Notes: generated by a model not told the origin, from the sequence alone. Positions 6,548 to 15,732 are shown, counted from the stretch's first letter. The stretch: DNA of 46,104 bases from WHTX01 sp038255145 (GCA_038255145.1 JBBSLP010000049.1:1-46104), one strand, 5' to 3'. Program-made: numbers and translations.

Positions 6548-7780
6548 TCAGCTCCGGCCCATGCGTCGGCGCCACCAGTGGTGGAAGTGCAGGGTGCCCC
6601 GCTCGGGCCCGGGGCCGGTGAGGTTGGGGTGGTAGGGCTCGATGTCGAGGTCGAGCTCGCGGGCGGTGACGACGCCGTCGTAGCGGCTCTCGTTGAGCAC
6701 CCGGTCCTGCACCGCGGTCTCGCCGTAGGCCTCCAGGATGGTGGCCGTCAGCCCGGGGGCCAGGGTCTCCATGTCCGCCGGCACCAGGTAGTGGACCCGG
6801 TTCACGTAGCTGTCGGGACCGGTGGGCAGGATCACGGAGATGACCCTCAACCCGTTGTAGAACTCGAGCATGAGGTTGGGGTAGAGGACGGACCACACCA
6901 CGGCCATGCCCGGGGTGGTCTGGCCCTTGGCCCCGTAGTAGGCGTGCAGGCCGGCCACCCACGCCGCGTAGGCCGGGGAGCGGCGGCCTGATTCGGCCGA
7001 CAGCTTCACGAACTGCAGGTGCATGGCCTCGCCGAACACCCAGTCCAGGGTGGCGCAGTCGGCGAAGGAGGCCAGCCCGGCGTGGTACGGCGGCACGTGG
7101 TAGCAGTCGCCGTAGACCTCGAGGAAGGACTTCCAGTCCCCCCGGTAGGCCTCGTCCTCGTGATCGACGACGATCCAACCGTCGACGTCGAGCCACGACG
7201 ACAGGTCCCGTTCGGCGAAGGCCGCCTCCATGCGTTCGAGGTCGGCGGTGAAGGCGTCGCCGTGGGCGGCCTCGCCCCCGAAGTGCACCCCGCGCCAGCT
7301 GCGCAGCGGGAACGGTCGCAGGCCCAGGCCGTCGCGCTCGCCCGGTTCGAAGCGCATGGAACGGCCGCCGATGAGGCTGCCGTCGGGCCGGTAGGACCAC
7401 TGGTGGAAGGGGCAGGTGATGCAGTTGGCCGTCGAGGGCTCGGGCCCATCGACGAGGGGACGCAGGGCGTGGGTGCAGACGTTGGCGAACGCCCGCAGGT
7501 CCCCGGCGCCGTTGCGGGTCAGCAGCACCCGGTCGTCCCCGTCGGCCCGCACGTGACCGGCCGGGGGCAGCAGCAGGTCGTGACCCAGGTACAGGGGCCC
7601 GTGGGAGGGGTGGAACAACCGGCGCCGCTCCTCGTCGTAGAGGACGTCGTCGCCGTAGTCGGTCAGGGCCAGGGGCTCGACGCTGCCGGCGTCGAAGGTT
7701 GCTCGCCCGTCGAGCATCGGCGCGGCCGTGGCTCGGAGGGGACCGTCGTTCATCGCCGAGAGGCGGGGGGTGGGCTGCAT
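6548..7780 (-). CDS. Rieske [2Fe-2S] non-haem iron oxygenase, alpha subunit
   Basis: 410 residues in the chosen frame. The N-terminal Rieske domain carries Cys102-Thr-His104 and Cys123-Pro-Phe-His126 (CTHALRPL ... CPFHQW), the ligands of the [2Fe-2S] cluster. The C-terminal catalytic domain has DWKSFLEVYGDCYHVPPYH with His228 and His233 as probable mononuclear iron ligands. Such enzymes hydroxylate or demethylate aromatic, sterol or quaternary-amine substrates with electrons from a reductase; no ferredoxin or reductase gene is adjacent, so a remote partner is needed. Start is uncertain: ATGs at 7804, 7780 and 7753 are possible; 7780 has a weak AGG about 8 nt upstream. After the stop the same frame stays open for 32 codons with a hydrophobic stretch. 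Confidence 0.85.
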   Translation of the reverse strand: MQPTPRLSAMNDGPLRATAAPMLDGRATFDAGSVEPLALTDYGDDVLYDEERRRLFHPSHGPLYLGHDLLLPPAGHVRADGDDRVLLTRNGAGDLRAFANVCTHALRPLVDGPEPSTANCITCPFHQWSYRPDGSLIGGRSMRFEPGERDGLGLRPFPLRSWRGVHFGGEAAHGDAFTADLERMEAAFAERDLSSWLDVDGWIVVDHEDEAYRGDWKSFLEVYGDCYHVPPYHAGLASFADCATLDWVFGEAMHLQFVKLSAESGRRSPAYAAWVAGLHAYYGAKGQTTPGMAVVWSVLYPNLMLEFYNGLRVISVILPTGPDSYVNRVHYLVPADMETLAPGLTATILEAYGETAVQDRVLNESRYDGVVTARELDLDIEPYHPNLTGPGPERGTLHFHHWWRRRMGRS

Positions 7781-7968
7781 GCGCTGACCTGGGCGTCCCA
7801 TCACGTCGTCGAGCCACGGAGGCGGGGTCCGGGCTGGGGGTCGGGGCCGCGACCAGCGGGGATCGTCGGGGCCCGCCCCGAGATGCTAGCGGCCGACCCC
7901 CCAGCGGGACGCGGACGGAGGTGGCGGGCGGCTGGGGTGGCGGCCCCCGGCCTGGGAAGCTCTCGGGC

Positions 7969-8427
7969 GTGCTGCGACGTGCCCGGCCCGACGACCTCGA
8001 ACTGCTGCTGGGCCTGGTGGCCGAGTTCTACGTCGTGGACCACCACCCCTACGACGAGGGCACCCTGCGCGCCGCCTTCCCTGCCCTGCTCGATGGGGAC
8101 GAGCGCGGGGTGGTGTGGCTCATCTGTGCCGGCGGGAAGGCCGCAGGCGACGGCGCCGAGGGCGAGGTGATGGGCTACGCCGTGATCACCTGGGGCTACA
8201 GCCTGGAGAGTGGTGGGGTCGAAGGCCTGGTGGACGAGGTGTTCAGCCGCCGACGCAGCCAGGGCATCGGGGGCGCCGCCCTGGCCGAGGTGCTGGAGGA
8301 CTGCCGTCGCCGGGGGGTCAAGCGCATGTTCCTCGAGACCGAGTCGGCCAACGGCGCCGCCCGTCGCTTCTACGCCCGTCACGGCTTCGAGGCCGACGAC
8401 TCCATCTGGATGAGCCTGACCCTGTGA
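7969..8427 (+). CDS. GNAT family N-acetyltransferase
   Basis: 152 residues. The acetyl-CoA binding motif A is RRRSQGIGGAALAEVLEDC near residues 91-109, followed by GVKRMFLETESANGAARRFY and HGFEADDSIWMSL, the standard C-terminal GNAT strands. It transfers an acetyl group to an amine of unknown identity. The GTG at 7969 places LRRARPDDLELLLGLVAEFY at the N-terminus, the normal GNAT opening; longer upstream readings run into the divergent Rieske gene. The DUF4032 gene follows 59 bp downstream on the same strand. Confidence 0.83.
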   Translation: MLRRARPDDLELLLGLVAEFYVVDHHPYDEGTLRAAFPALLDGDERGVVWLICAGGKAAGDGAEGEVMGYAVITWGYSLESGGVEGLVDEVFSRRRSQGIGGAALAEVLEDCRRRGVKRMFLETESANGAARRFYARHGFEADDSIWMSLTL

Positions 8428-8486
8428 GGCCGACCCTCTGAGGCCGGCTCGCGAGCGGGAGGCGGTCGACGGGGTCGGGGGCTACG

Positions 8487-9800
8487 TTGGCCGACGTGGC
8501 CATCCGGCTGCAGCTCGTGCCCAGGCTCGAGCCGCCCGACCTGCTCGATCTGCCCTGGTCGGAGCCGCTCGCGCGCTGGGACCACCCTCGCCTGGTGCGC
8601 ATGGCCCGGGGGACGAGCCGCCACGTCGTGCGCTTCGTCGCCGAGCGGGACCGTGTCTTCGCCCTCAAGGAGATGGCCCCGGCCATCGCCCAGGCCGAGT
8701 ACGACATGCTCCGCCTGCTGGCGTCGGCGCGCCTGCCCGCGGTGCAGGCCGCCGGGGTCATCACCGGTCGCGTCGACGTCGAGGGCCGTCCGCTCGACGC
8801 CGTGCTCGTCACCCGCTTCCTCGACTTCTCTCTGCCCTTCCGCTACCTGGTGGCCGTGGAAGGCGCACCGGGGCTGGACCTGAAGCTGGTCGACGCCGGC
8901 GTGGTGCTGCTGGCCCGCCTGCACCTCGATGGCTTCTTCTGGGGCGACTGCTCGCTCAACAACCTCCTGTTCCGCCGCGATGCCGGGGCCCTGATGGCCT
9001 ACCTGGTCGACGCCGAGACCACCGAGCGCCATGCCCCCCTACCCCTGGGTGACGCCCGCCGCCTCTACGACCTGGAGCTGGCCCGGGAGAACATCTTCGG
9101 TGGCCTGCTCGACCTGCAGGCTGCGGGCCGCCTGGGTGCCGACGTCGACGCGGCGATGTGGGTGGATCGCCTGCAGGAGCGCTACCTGCGCCTGTGGGAC
9201 GAGCTCACGGGCATGGAGGAGCTGCCCGGCGACGAGGCCTACCGCATCGAGGGGCGCATGCGTCGCCTCAACGACCTGGGCTTCGATGTCGAGGAGTTGG
9301 TCGTCGAGCGTGACGACGACAGCGGCGCCAGCGCGGGGACCCGGCTGCGGGTCAGCCCCGCCGTGGTCGAGGAGGGACACCACCACCGCGAGCTGCGTCG
9401 ACTGACCGGGCTCGAGGTGCAGGAGAACCAGGCCCGCCGCCTGCTCAACGACATCGCCGCCCTGGGGGGCCGCCTCGCCCGCGAGGGTCGCACCCTGCCT
9501 GCGGCCATGGTCGCGGCCCGGTGGCTGGGCGAGTGCTACGAGCCTGTCGTCACCCGCCTGCCCTACGAGCTGCGTGACCGCCTCGAAGAGGCCGAGGTGT
9601 TCCACGAGTTCCTCGAGCACCGCTGGTACCTGTCCCAGGGTGCCGGCCGCCAGGTCGACGACGACACCGCCGTGGCTTCCTACCTGGACTCGGTGCTGCG
9701 CCACCGGGCCCGCGAGCGCCAGCTGCTCGATCCCAGCCTGGAGATGGACCTGGAGATGGACCTCGGGGGCGGCCTCGATGGTGGCCCCCGGCGCAGCTGA
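8487..9800 (+). CDS. DUF4032 protein with kinase-like (WaaP/APH-like) N-terminal domain
   Basis: 437 residues. The N-terminal half has kinase-fold features: FALKEMAPAIAQAEYDMLR (Lys and Glu positions), then LHLDGFFWGDCSLNNLLFRR (catalytic loop with D and N) and YLVDAETTERH (DxE metal motif), as in lipopolysaccharide-kinase/APH-like proteins. The C-terminal half (from about 215) is the conserved DUF4032 region, with WLGECYEPVVTRLP and FHEFLEHRWYLSQGAGR. It is widespread in actinobacteria but uncharacterised. The apparent start is TTG at 8487; a GTG at 8496 would shorten it by three residues and neither has a clear ribosome site. It ends 17 bp from the convergent roadblock gene. A phosphotransferase role is inferred from motifs only. 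Confidence 0.8.
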   Translation: MADVAIRLQLVPRLEPPDLLDLPWSEPLARWDHPRLVRMARGTSRHVVRFVAERDRVFALKEMAPAIAQAEYDMLRLLASARLPAVQAAGVITGRVDVEGRPLDAVLVTRFLDFSLPFRYLVAVEGAPGLDLKLVDAGVVLLARLHLDGFFWGDCSLNNLLFRRDAGALMAYLVDAETTERHAPLPLGDARRLYDLELARENIFGGLLDLQAAGRLGADVDAAMWVDRLQERYLRLWDELTGMEELPGDEAYRIEGRMRRLNDLGFDVEELVVERDDDSGASAGTRLRVSPAVVEEGHHHRELRRLTGLEVQENQARRLLNDIAALGGRLAREGRTLPAAMVAARWLGECYEPVVTRLPYELRDRLEEAEVFHEFLEHRWYLSQGAGRQVDDDTAVASYLDSVLRHRARERQLLDPSLEMDLEMDLGGGLDGGPRRS

Positions 9801-9817
9801 GGCCGCCGACCCGGATC

Positions 9818-10240
9818 TCAGCGGGGGAGGGAGGACTGCAGTTCGGTGCGCAGGGCCGGGGTCAGGGCGTCACCCACCCGGCTGACCACGAGCCCCATCT
9901 CGTAGCCCACGAAGCCCAGGTCGGCGTCGCTCGACGCGGTGACGCACAACGTCGAGCCATCGCTGATGGCCATGGCGAAGAGGAACTCGCCTTCGAGCTC
10001 GAGGATCATCTGGCGCACGGCCCGGTCGCCCAGGCAGCGACAGGCGCCCTGGGCCAGCGATGCCAGTCCCGACACGATGGCCGAGAGCTGGTCGCCCTGG
10101 GTGCGCTCCACGCCATCGGACATGGCGATCAGCAGGCCGTCTGCGCTCACCACCAGGGCCCGGGTCACGCCACCCACGCGCGTGGCGAACGTCGACACCA
10201 GCCAGTTGAGGTTCTGCGCCCCTGCGCTCAATCGGTCCAC
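9818..10240 (-). CDS. Roadblock/LC7 domain protein (CvnB-like)
   Basis: 140 residues, a single roadblock domain: LNWLVSTFATRVGGVTRALV, VSADGLLIAMSDGV, then the helix LSAIVSGLASLAQGACRC and the strands MILELEGEFLFAMAISDGS. This is the second component of Streptomyces-type conservons, a small dimeric protein that acts with a Ras-like GTPase (CvnD) and a kinase-like sensor (CvnA). The GTG at 10240 is chosen because GGAGGG lies just upstream (spacing 3, short) and the family begins at this position; the frame extends further upstream but that part is non-homologous. It follows the CvnA gene by 88 bp on the same strand. CvnC (DUF742) and CvnD are not present downstream. Confidence 0.85.
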   Translation of the reverse strand: MDRLSAGAQNLNWLVSTFATRVGGVTRALVVSADGLLIAMSDGVERTQGDQLSAIVSGLASLAQGACRCLGDRAVRQMILELEGEFLFAMAISDGSTLCVTASSDADLGFVGYEMGLVVSRVGDALTPALRTELQSSLPR

Positions 10241-10328
10241 GTACCCTCCGGTGATCGGTCGTCGGTTCGTCGGTGCGTGCCTCGGTCCGTGCCTCGGTGG
10301 GCTCGTCGTCCGCCACTGCGGGTCGTGG

Positions 10329-12209
10329 TCACCGAGGTTCGTCCGTGGCGTCGTCGTCCCCGCTCCGCGCCCGGCGCACCCCGGTCTGGAAGCTCGACAG
10401 CCGGCGGGCGTCGGGGGGCAGCGGCGGTGCTGCGGGGGTCGCGTCACCCCGCTCGATGAGATCCAGGCTGGCCATGGGCACGCGCCGGACCAACGGTGGC
10501 CGCCCGGCCTGGCCGTTGCCGGACACCGGCGTGGCCGGCGGGTACCCGGTGGGTGCCATCGGCGCCGCGGGTGTCGTCGCCGCGGGTGTCGTCGCCGCGC
10601 GTGTGGGCGCCGGGGGGGCGGCGGCCGGTCGGGGGGCGGCCGGTCGTCGGGTCGGGACGGGGTCCCCGCCCAGGTCCCAGGCTGTCTGGGGGGCGGGGGT
10701 CCGGCGGGGGGAACCGGCGCCGTAGGCCAGCCGGGGCAGTCCCAGTCCGGTGCCCGCCCGGGGGTTGGAGGCCACGATGGCCAGGTGGGGGATGGTGGCC
10801 GGGCGTGGGTCGAGGGTGGCTACGGCCGGCCGGCTCGTCCGGGTGTCGCTCGGGGCGCCGACCACGGCGGCCAACCGGGGGACGGTGACGACCGCGGGTG
10901 CGGGCCGGGCCGGCACCGACCCGTCGGAGGTGAGCGCAGGGGGGATGGTGACCGTGGCCGTCATCCCGCCCAGGGAGTTGCGTTCCAGGTGCACGGCCAC
11001 ACCCAGCCGCAGGGCCAGGCGACCCACCACGTGCAGGCCGAGCATGCGCACCAGCTCCACGTCGACCTCGGTCGGCGCCGCCAGCCGCTCGTTGGCCGCG
11101 GCCAGGTCGGCGTCGGACATGCCGATGCCGCTGTCGACCACGGCCACCTCGCAGCCCCGCTCCCGCAGGCTGCGGCCGACGACCGACACCCGGCTCGTGG
11201 TGGGGCTGAACAGGCTGGCGTTCTCGATGAGCTCGGCCAGCAGGTGGGCCAGGTTGGCCACGGCCCGACCGGCGAGCAGGGGATCGGCCTGCACGGCCAC
11301 GTCGACGCGATCCTGGTCCTCGATCTCACCGACCGCGGCCCGCAACACCTCGGACAGGGGCTGGGCGTCGTTGAGCCGGGGTGCGGTCTCGGCCCCCGAC
11401 AGCACGATCAGGCTCTCGGCGTTGCGGCGCATGCGAGTGGCGAAGTGGTCGAGGCGCAGCAGGTTGGACCGCACCCGGTCGTCGGGCTCCTCCTGCTCGA
11501 GGGTGCCGATGAGGCGGAGCTGGCGTTCGATCAGGTTCTGGTTGCGGCGGGCCAGGGTCACGAGCAGGTCCGAGAACGTGCGGTGGCCGGCATCGCGTGA
11601 GCTGGCGTGTTCCTGTTGGGTGGCCAGCTCGGCGGCGTAGGCCGTGGTGAGCGCCTGCTCGCGCTCCGAGGAGCGCCAGAAGAGCACGGTGCCCCCGCCG
11701 GCCATGGCCACCGCCGCCCCGTTGACGGCGGCCCACGTCCACGGGCGGTGGGCGGCGTCGGTGTGGTCGAAGAGCAGGTCGGCCCCCATCCACCGGCCCA
11801 GGCCGTCGCCGAGCACGGTGAACGCGACGGTGTAGAGGAAGGGGATCCAGTCCTGGTAGAGGACGATGAAGGGGATGATGATGAAGAGGTGGACGTGCGC
11901 TTCGACGCTGCCACCGGTGATGTGGATGAGCACGAGCGAGCACCACGTCAGCCCGGCCGTGCACAGCACCGCCGCGGCGCGCCGGTTGGACACCACCCCG
12001 GACAGCACCCAGGCCACGAGGGCGGGGGACAGCTCCACGGCGGCGTGACCCAGGGGGATGTCGAGGGCCCAGGCCCAGACGAGCAGCACCGGTACGTGGG
12101 CCAGCAGCAACCAGCGCAGGAACCGGTGGCGCGTGCGGAACGCCACGTCGGACAGGGTGTTGCCGTGGGGCAACCACAGCCGGGCCCTCACGAGGGCGTT
12201 TGACGACAT
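10329..12209 (-). CDS. CvnA-type membrane sensor histidine kinase
   Basis: 626 residues. Six or so hydrophobic segments lie between residues 30 and 178. A linker coiled coil (about 180-215) leads to the dimerisation region with RRNQNLIERQLRLIGTLEQE and the H-box RLDHFATRMRR (His255). The HATPase domain follows, with N-box ELIENASLFSP (Asn330), G1-box VVDSGIGM (359-364) and the GLHVVGRLALRLG/SLGGMTATV boxes. A 200-residue Pro/Ala/Arg-rich tail follows, typical of conservon sensors. The ATG at 12209 has GGAGGCGGAG just upstream; the frame above it is not conserved. It probably signals through the roadblock protein encoded next. No response regulator is linked, matching conservon rather than two-component architecture. 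Confidence 0.87.
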   Translation of the reverse strand: MSSNALVRARLWLPHGNTLSDVAFRTRHRFLRWLLLAHVPVLLVWAWALDIPLGHAAVELSPALVAWVLSGVVSNRRAAAVLCTAGLTWCSLVLIHITGGSVEAHVHLFIIIPFIVLYQDWIPFLYTVAFTVLGDGLGRWMGADLLFDHTDAAHRPWTWAAVNGAAVAMAGGGTVLFWRSSEREQALTTAYAAELATQQEHASSRDAGHRTFSDLLVTLARRNQNLIERQLRLIGTLEQEEPDDRVRSNLLRLDHFATRMRRNAESLIVLSGAETAPRLNDAQPLSEVLRAAVGEIEDQDRVDVAVQADPLLAGRAVANLAHLLAELIENASLFSPTTSRVSVVGRSLRERGCEVAVVDSGIGMSDADLAAANERLAAPTEVDVELVRMLGLHVVGRLALRLGVAVHLERNSLGGMTATVTIPPALTSDGSVPARPAPAVVTVPRLAAVVGAPSDTRTSRPAVATLDPRPATIPHLAIVASNPRAGTGLGLPRLAYGAGSPRRTPAPQTAWDLGGDPVPTRRPAAPRPAAAPPAPTRAATTPAATTPAAPMAPTGYPPATPVSGNGQAGRPPLVRRVPMASLDLIERGDATPAAPPLPPDARRLSSFQTGVRRARSGDDDATDEPR

Positions 12210-12433
12210 AGCTCCGCCTCCGTTCGCCGGGGACCGCGATCCCCGCCCCCGCCGCGGTCCGCCGACCCCGCGAGAGGACCGCCTCCCATCGGCGGTGGCC
12301 GCGCCGATGTGAGGGGATGACCGCTGTCCGCGGGCCGATGGTGGGCCGACCGTCCGGGTCGGCGCCGATCGACCGGAGGCCGTGGCCCGCGGCAGGGTCC
12401 CACCCGTGGGAGCGTGGGGGCGGAGGAGGGACG

Positions 12434-14350
12434 ATGACGACCGGTGCACCCCCCAGGTCCGACGACGAGACGGTGGTGGTGCCACCCCCGGCCCCAGGAG
12501 GATCATCCCTGGTCACGGCCTTGTTGGTGCTGGCCGTGGGCATGGCGTTCGCCGACTCGTCCGTCGTCGTGCTCGCCCTTCCCGACCTCTACGGTGAGTT
12601 CGACACATCCATCGTGGCCGTGTCCTGGGTCATCACCGCCTACAACGTGGTGCTGGCCACGGCGGGCTTCGGTCTGGTGCCGATGGCCCGACGGTTGCCG
12701 ACCCGAGGCCTGGCCGCCGTCGGGTTGGCGGTGTTCGCTGCGGCGTCCGCCGTGTGCGGGGCGGCGTCGTCCTTCGCCATGCTCGTCACCGCCCGCTGCG
12801 TGCAGGGCCTGGGTGCAGCCCTGCTGTTGACCGCGGCGCTGACCGTCCTCGGTGCCCGCACCGGCAGCCGGCGCCGGGGCATCGTGCTGTGGGGCTTGGC
12901 CGCCACCGTCGGTGCCGCCCTCGGTCCCGCCCTGGGCGGGGTGCTGACCGAGCTGTTGAGCTGGCGCAGCATCTTCCTCGTCCAGGCCCCCCTGGCCGCC
13001 GTGGCCCTGGCCGCTGTGGCCCGTCCCCGCACCGAACCCCCGGCGGAGGCGGCCACCGCGGTGGCGGCGGCCCGGGCCGGCACCCGGCGCCTGGTGGCCA
13101 ACCTGGGCTTCGTCACCGTGTTCGGCGCCCTGGTGGGGGCCCTGTTCCTGTCCGTGCTCCTGGTCGTGGTGGCCTGGCGCTACTCACCCATCGCCGGGGC
13201 CCTGCTGGTCAGTGCCCTGCCCTTGGGCACCCTGGTGGCGGGCTGGCTCGAGGGTCGCCTCGGCGGCTGGGTGGCCGCGGCCGGTGGCGCCGCGCTGCTG
13301 GCTGCGGGCCTGGTGGCCCTGGCCTTCCTGCCCGGCGAGTCCCCCGCCGTGGCCGGCGGGGCCCTGGCCGCCTGTGGGCTGGGCCTGGGCGTGGTGGCCG
13401 GCCTGCTGGGACCGGCGTCGCTGGCCGATGCCGCCTCGCCCACGACGGCGGCGGCCGCCACGGTGGGGGCACGCCACCTGGGGTTCGTCCTCGGCCTCGT
13501 GCTCATCGCCCCGGTGTTCGCCGGCAACCTCGAGCGGGCCACGGCCGACGCCGAGAAGGCCGCCGCGGCCACCGTGCTCGACGCCGACATCCCCATCCAG
13601 CAGAAGCTGTCGCTCACCGGCGACCTGCGCGATGTGATGGAGGCCACCCCCCGGGGGCGGGTGCCCGATCTCGACGCCGCCTTCGCCGACCACGACGGGG
13701 AGCGCATGGCCGTGGTCCGCCACGACCTGGGTGACGCCATCGGTGACATCGTGACCCGGGCCTTCCGCAGCTCGTTCCTGCTGGCCGCAGCTCTGGGCGC
13801 CCTGGCCGCGGTGCCGGCCCTGGTCGTCGTGTCCCTCGGTGGTGCCACATCGTCGGCCGCCGCGCCGGCGACGGCGCGCCGTCGTGTCGGCTGGCCCGAG
13901 GCCGCCCTGGTGGCCGGCCTGGCCGTGGCCGTGGGGTTGGTCGGTGTCGAGCTGGCTTCGGGAGCCACCACGTTGGGGGACCGGGCCGAGGTGTCGCCGT
14001 GCGACTCCCCCGACGACCCCTTCCCCCAGGGCAAGGGCATCGACGGCGTCCTGCAGCGCATCACCCTGTCCGGCCTCGACGGCGCCGCCTGCGAGCTGGG
14101 GACGGGGCGCGAGGTGCTGGTGCTCTCGCTCTCGGCCAACAGCCGCTTCGCCGACGAGGTCCACTGGGACCAGGACCAGCTCGAACGGGCCCTCAAGGCC
14201 GGCTTCGTGCGGGCGGTGGACGACGCCGACGCGAGAGGGACGCTGCCCGGGTGGGCAGCGTCCCTCATCAAACCGATGCTCGATCGCCTACCGCTGGACT
14301 GGCTGCTGGGCAAGGTCGACCTGGGCGGCCTGGGCGGCCTGGGCGGTTGA
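12434..14350 (+). CDS. MFS transporter (DHA2-like) with extracytoplasmic C-terminal domain
   Basis: 638 residues. The N-terminal MFS half contains the motif-C-like GLAATVGAALGPALGGVL and the family strand DSSVVVLALPDLYGEFD; about 13-14 membrane helices can be drawn. A large polar loop (about 375-455, NLERATADAEKAAAATVLDA ... VRHDLGDAIGDIVTRAF) interrupts the last helices. After the final helix comes a domain of about 110 residues (VSPCDSPDDPFPQGKGIDGV, ITLSGLDGAACELG, REVLVLSLSA) with two Cys, ending in Gly-Gly-Leu repeats; I do not recognise it. The start is firm: GGAGGAGGG just before the ATG at 12434. It is divergent from the CvnA gene (224 bp apart), so exporter and sensor may share control. 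Substrate unknown. Confidence 0.82.
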   Translation: MTTGAPPRSDDETVVVPPPAPGGSSLVTALLVLAVGMAFADSSVVVLALPDLYGEFDTSIVAVSWVITAYNVVLATAGFGLVPMARRLPTRGLAAVGLAVFAAASAVCGAASSFAMLVTARCVQGLGAALLLTAALTVLGARTGSRRRGIVLWGLAATVGAALGPALGGVLTELLSWRSIFLVQAPLAAVALAAVARPRTEPPAEAATAVAAARAGTRRLVANLGFVTVFGALVGALFLSVLLVVVAWRYSPIAGALLVSALPLGTLVAGWLEGRLGGWVAAAGGAALLAAGLVALAFLPGESPAVAGGALAACGLGLGVVAGLLGPASLADAASPTTAAAATVGARHLGFVLGLVLIAPVFAGNLERATADAEKAAAATVLDADIPIQQKLSLTGDLRDVMEATPRGRVPDLDAAFADHDGERMAVVRHDLGDAIGDIVTRAFRSSFLLAAALGALAAVPALVVVSLGGATSSAAAPATARRRVGWPEAALVAGLAVAVGLVGVELASGATTLGDRAEVSPCDSPDDPFPQGKGIDGVLQRITLSGLDGAACELGTGREVLVLSLSANSRFADEVHWDQDQLERALKAGFVRAVDDADARGTLPGWAASLIKPMLDRLPLDWLLGKVDLGGLGGLGG

Positions 14351-14358
14351 CGCTCAGT

Positions 14359-14392
14359 TGATCAGCGCGCCGTGAGCGGCGCGCCGTGATCA
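14359..14392. terminator. Bidirectional terminator between MFS and DEAD-box genes
   Basis: TGATCA-GCGCGCC (14359-14371) pairs with GGCGCGC-CG-TGATCA (14378-14392): 13 bp of stem with a 2-nt bulge and a 6-nt loop. It lies between convergent stop codons at 14350 and 14404. Confidence 0.8.
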
Positions 14393-14403
14393 GAGGGCGT
14401 GGG

Positions 14404-15732
14404 TCAGCGCCCGGCCGAGGCGGGGCGACGGGGGCGGTGGCTGGCCCGGTTGGGGGCGCCGGCGCTGCCGGGCTGGGGCCGTCGGCTGCGGGGCGGGCGG
14501 TTCCGCTGCTGGTCGTTGACGGGCTCGGCGGCCCGGGAGGCCCGACGCACCGGGGTGGGCCGGGGCGGAGCCTGCTCGAGGGAACGCACCGCCGGAGGGG
14601 TGACGTTGACCCGACGGCCCACCTTGCGCTGCACGTCGGAGACGCCGCGGCGGGCATCGCGGGACACCAGGCTGACGACCAGGCCGGTGGCCCCGGCCCG
14701 CCCGGTGCGACCCGAGCGGTGGACGTAGTCCTTGTGGTCGTCGGGAGCGTCGAAGTGCAGCACGCAGGCCACGGCGTCGACGTGGATGCCGCGGGCGGCC
14801 ACGTCGGTGGCCACGATGGCCTCGAAGAAGCCGTCGCGGAAGTCGTCGAGGGCCCGTTCCCGCTGGTTCTGGGACCGGCCGCCGTGGATGGCCACGGCCT
14901 TGGTGCCGGCCATCTCCAGCTGGCGGGCCACCCGGTCGGCTCCCCGCTTGGTGCGGCAGAACACGATGGTGGGCCCGACCCGGGACACGAGCTCGGCCAC
15001 GATGCCGATGCGCTCGCTCTGCTCGGCCGCCCAGAACAGGTGCTCGACGTTGAGGGCGTCCTCGACGGGGGGACGGAAGTCGTGGCGCACCGGGTTGCGC
15101 TGGTAGCGGCGCACGAGCACGTCGACGTCACCGTCGAGCGTGGCCGAGAACAGCAGGGTCTGGCGGTCGGTGCGGCACATGTCGAGCAGGCGCTTGACCT
15201 CGGGCAGGAAGCCCATGTCGGCCATGCGGTCGGCCTCGTCGAGCACGACGATGCGGACCTCGCTCAGCTGCACGTCACCCTGGCGGATGAGGTCGGCCAA
15301 CCGGCCGGGGCAGGCCACGGCCACGTCGACGCCCTGGCGCAGGGCGCGGCGCTGGCGGTCGAAGCCGACCCCGCCGTAGAAGGCCTCGACACGGACGTTG
15401 CCCCGGCCCAGGGTGCGCAGCTCGTCGGCGATCTGCGCCGCCAGCTCGCGGGTGGGGGCCAGGACCAGGCCGCGGGGGCGGTGGGGGCCGGCCTTGCCCA
15501 CGCCGGCCACCATGGGCAGGCCGAAGGCGATGGTCTTGCCCGAGCCCGTGGGGGCACAACCGGACACGTCCCGGCCGGCGAGGGCGTCGGGGAGGGTGGC
15601 GGCCTGGATGGGCAGGGGGGAGGTGAAGCCGCGGCCGGCGAGCGGCGCAGCCAGCTGGGCGGGGACGCCCAGGGATTCGAAGGTGACAGGGGTGCCGGCC
15701 TCGTGCAGAGGCGTGGCGGGTACTTCGGGCAC
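14404..15732 (-). CDS. DEAD-box ATP-dependent RNA helicase
   Basis: 442 residues. Q-motif region FESLGVPAQLAAPLAGRGF and PIQ, Walker A APTGSGKT (60-67), Ia APTRELAAQI, motif II VLDEADRM (DEAD at 165-168), motif III SAT (196-198), then the second RecA domain with IVFCRTKRGADRVARQL, IVATDVAARGI and HRSGRTGRAG. The C-terminal 60 residues are Arg/Pro/Gln-rich, an RNA-binding tail common in RhlE/CsdA-like helicases. It unwinds structured RNA in ribosome assembly or cold adaptation. GTG start at 15732, with GGAG 8 nt upstream. An upstream leader of about 200 nt with hairpins, and a decayed cold-shock gene beyond it, suggest a cold-stress context. Confidence 0.92.
   Translation of the reverse strand: MPEVPATPLHEAGTPVTFESLGVPAQLAAPLAGRGFTSPLPIQAATLPDALAGRDVSGCAPTGSGKTIAFGLPMVAGVGKAGPHRPRGLVLAPTRELAAQIADELRTLGRGNVRVEAFYGGVGFDRQRRALRQGVDVAVACPGRLADLIRQGDVQLSEVRIVVLDEADRMADMGFLPEVKRLLDMCRTDRQTLLFSATLDGDVDVLVRRYQRNPVRHDFRPPVEDALNVEHLFWAAEQSERIGIVAELVSRVGPTIVFCRTKRGADRVARQLEMAGTKAVAIHGGRSQNQRERALDDFRDGFFEAIVATDVAARGIHVDAVACVLHFDAPDDHKDYVHRSGRTGRAGATGLVVSLVSRDARRGVSDVQRKVGRRVNVTPPAVRSLEQAPPRPTPVRRASRAAEPVNDQQRNRPPRSRRPQPGSAGAPNRASHRPRRPASAGR

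Noticed and set aside
8487..9800. Classical protein kinase
   Set aside because: The catalytic-loop and metal motifs fit the WaaP/APH-like fold and the remainder is DUF4032; no Ser/Thr kinase subdomains.
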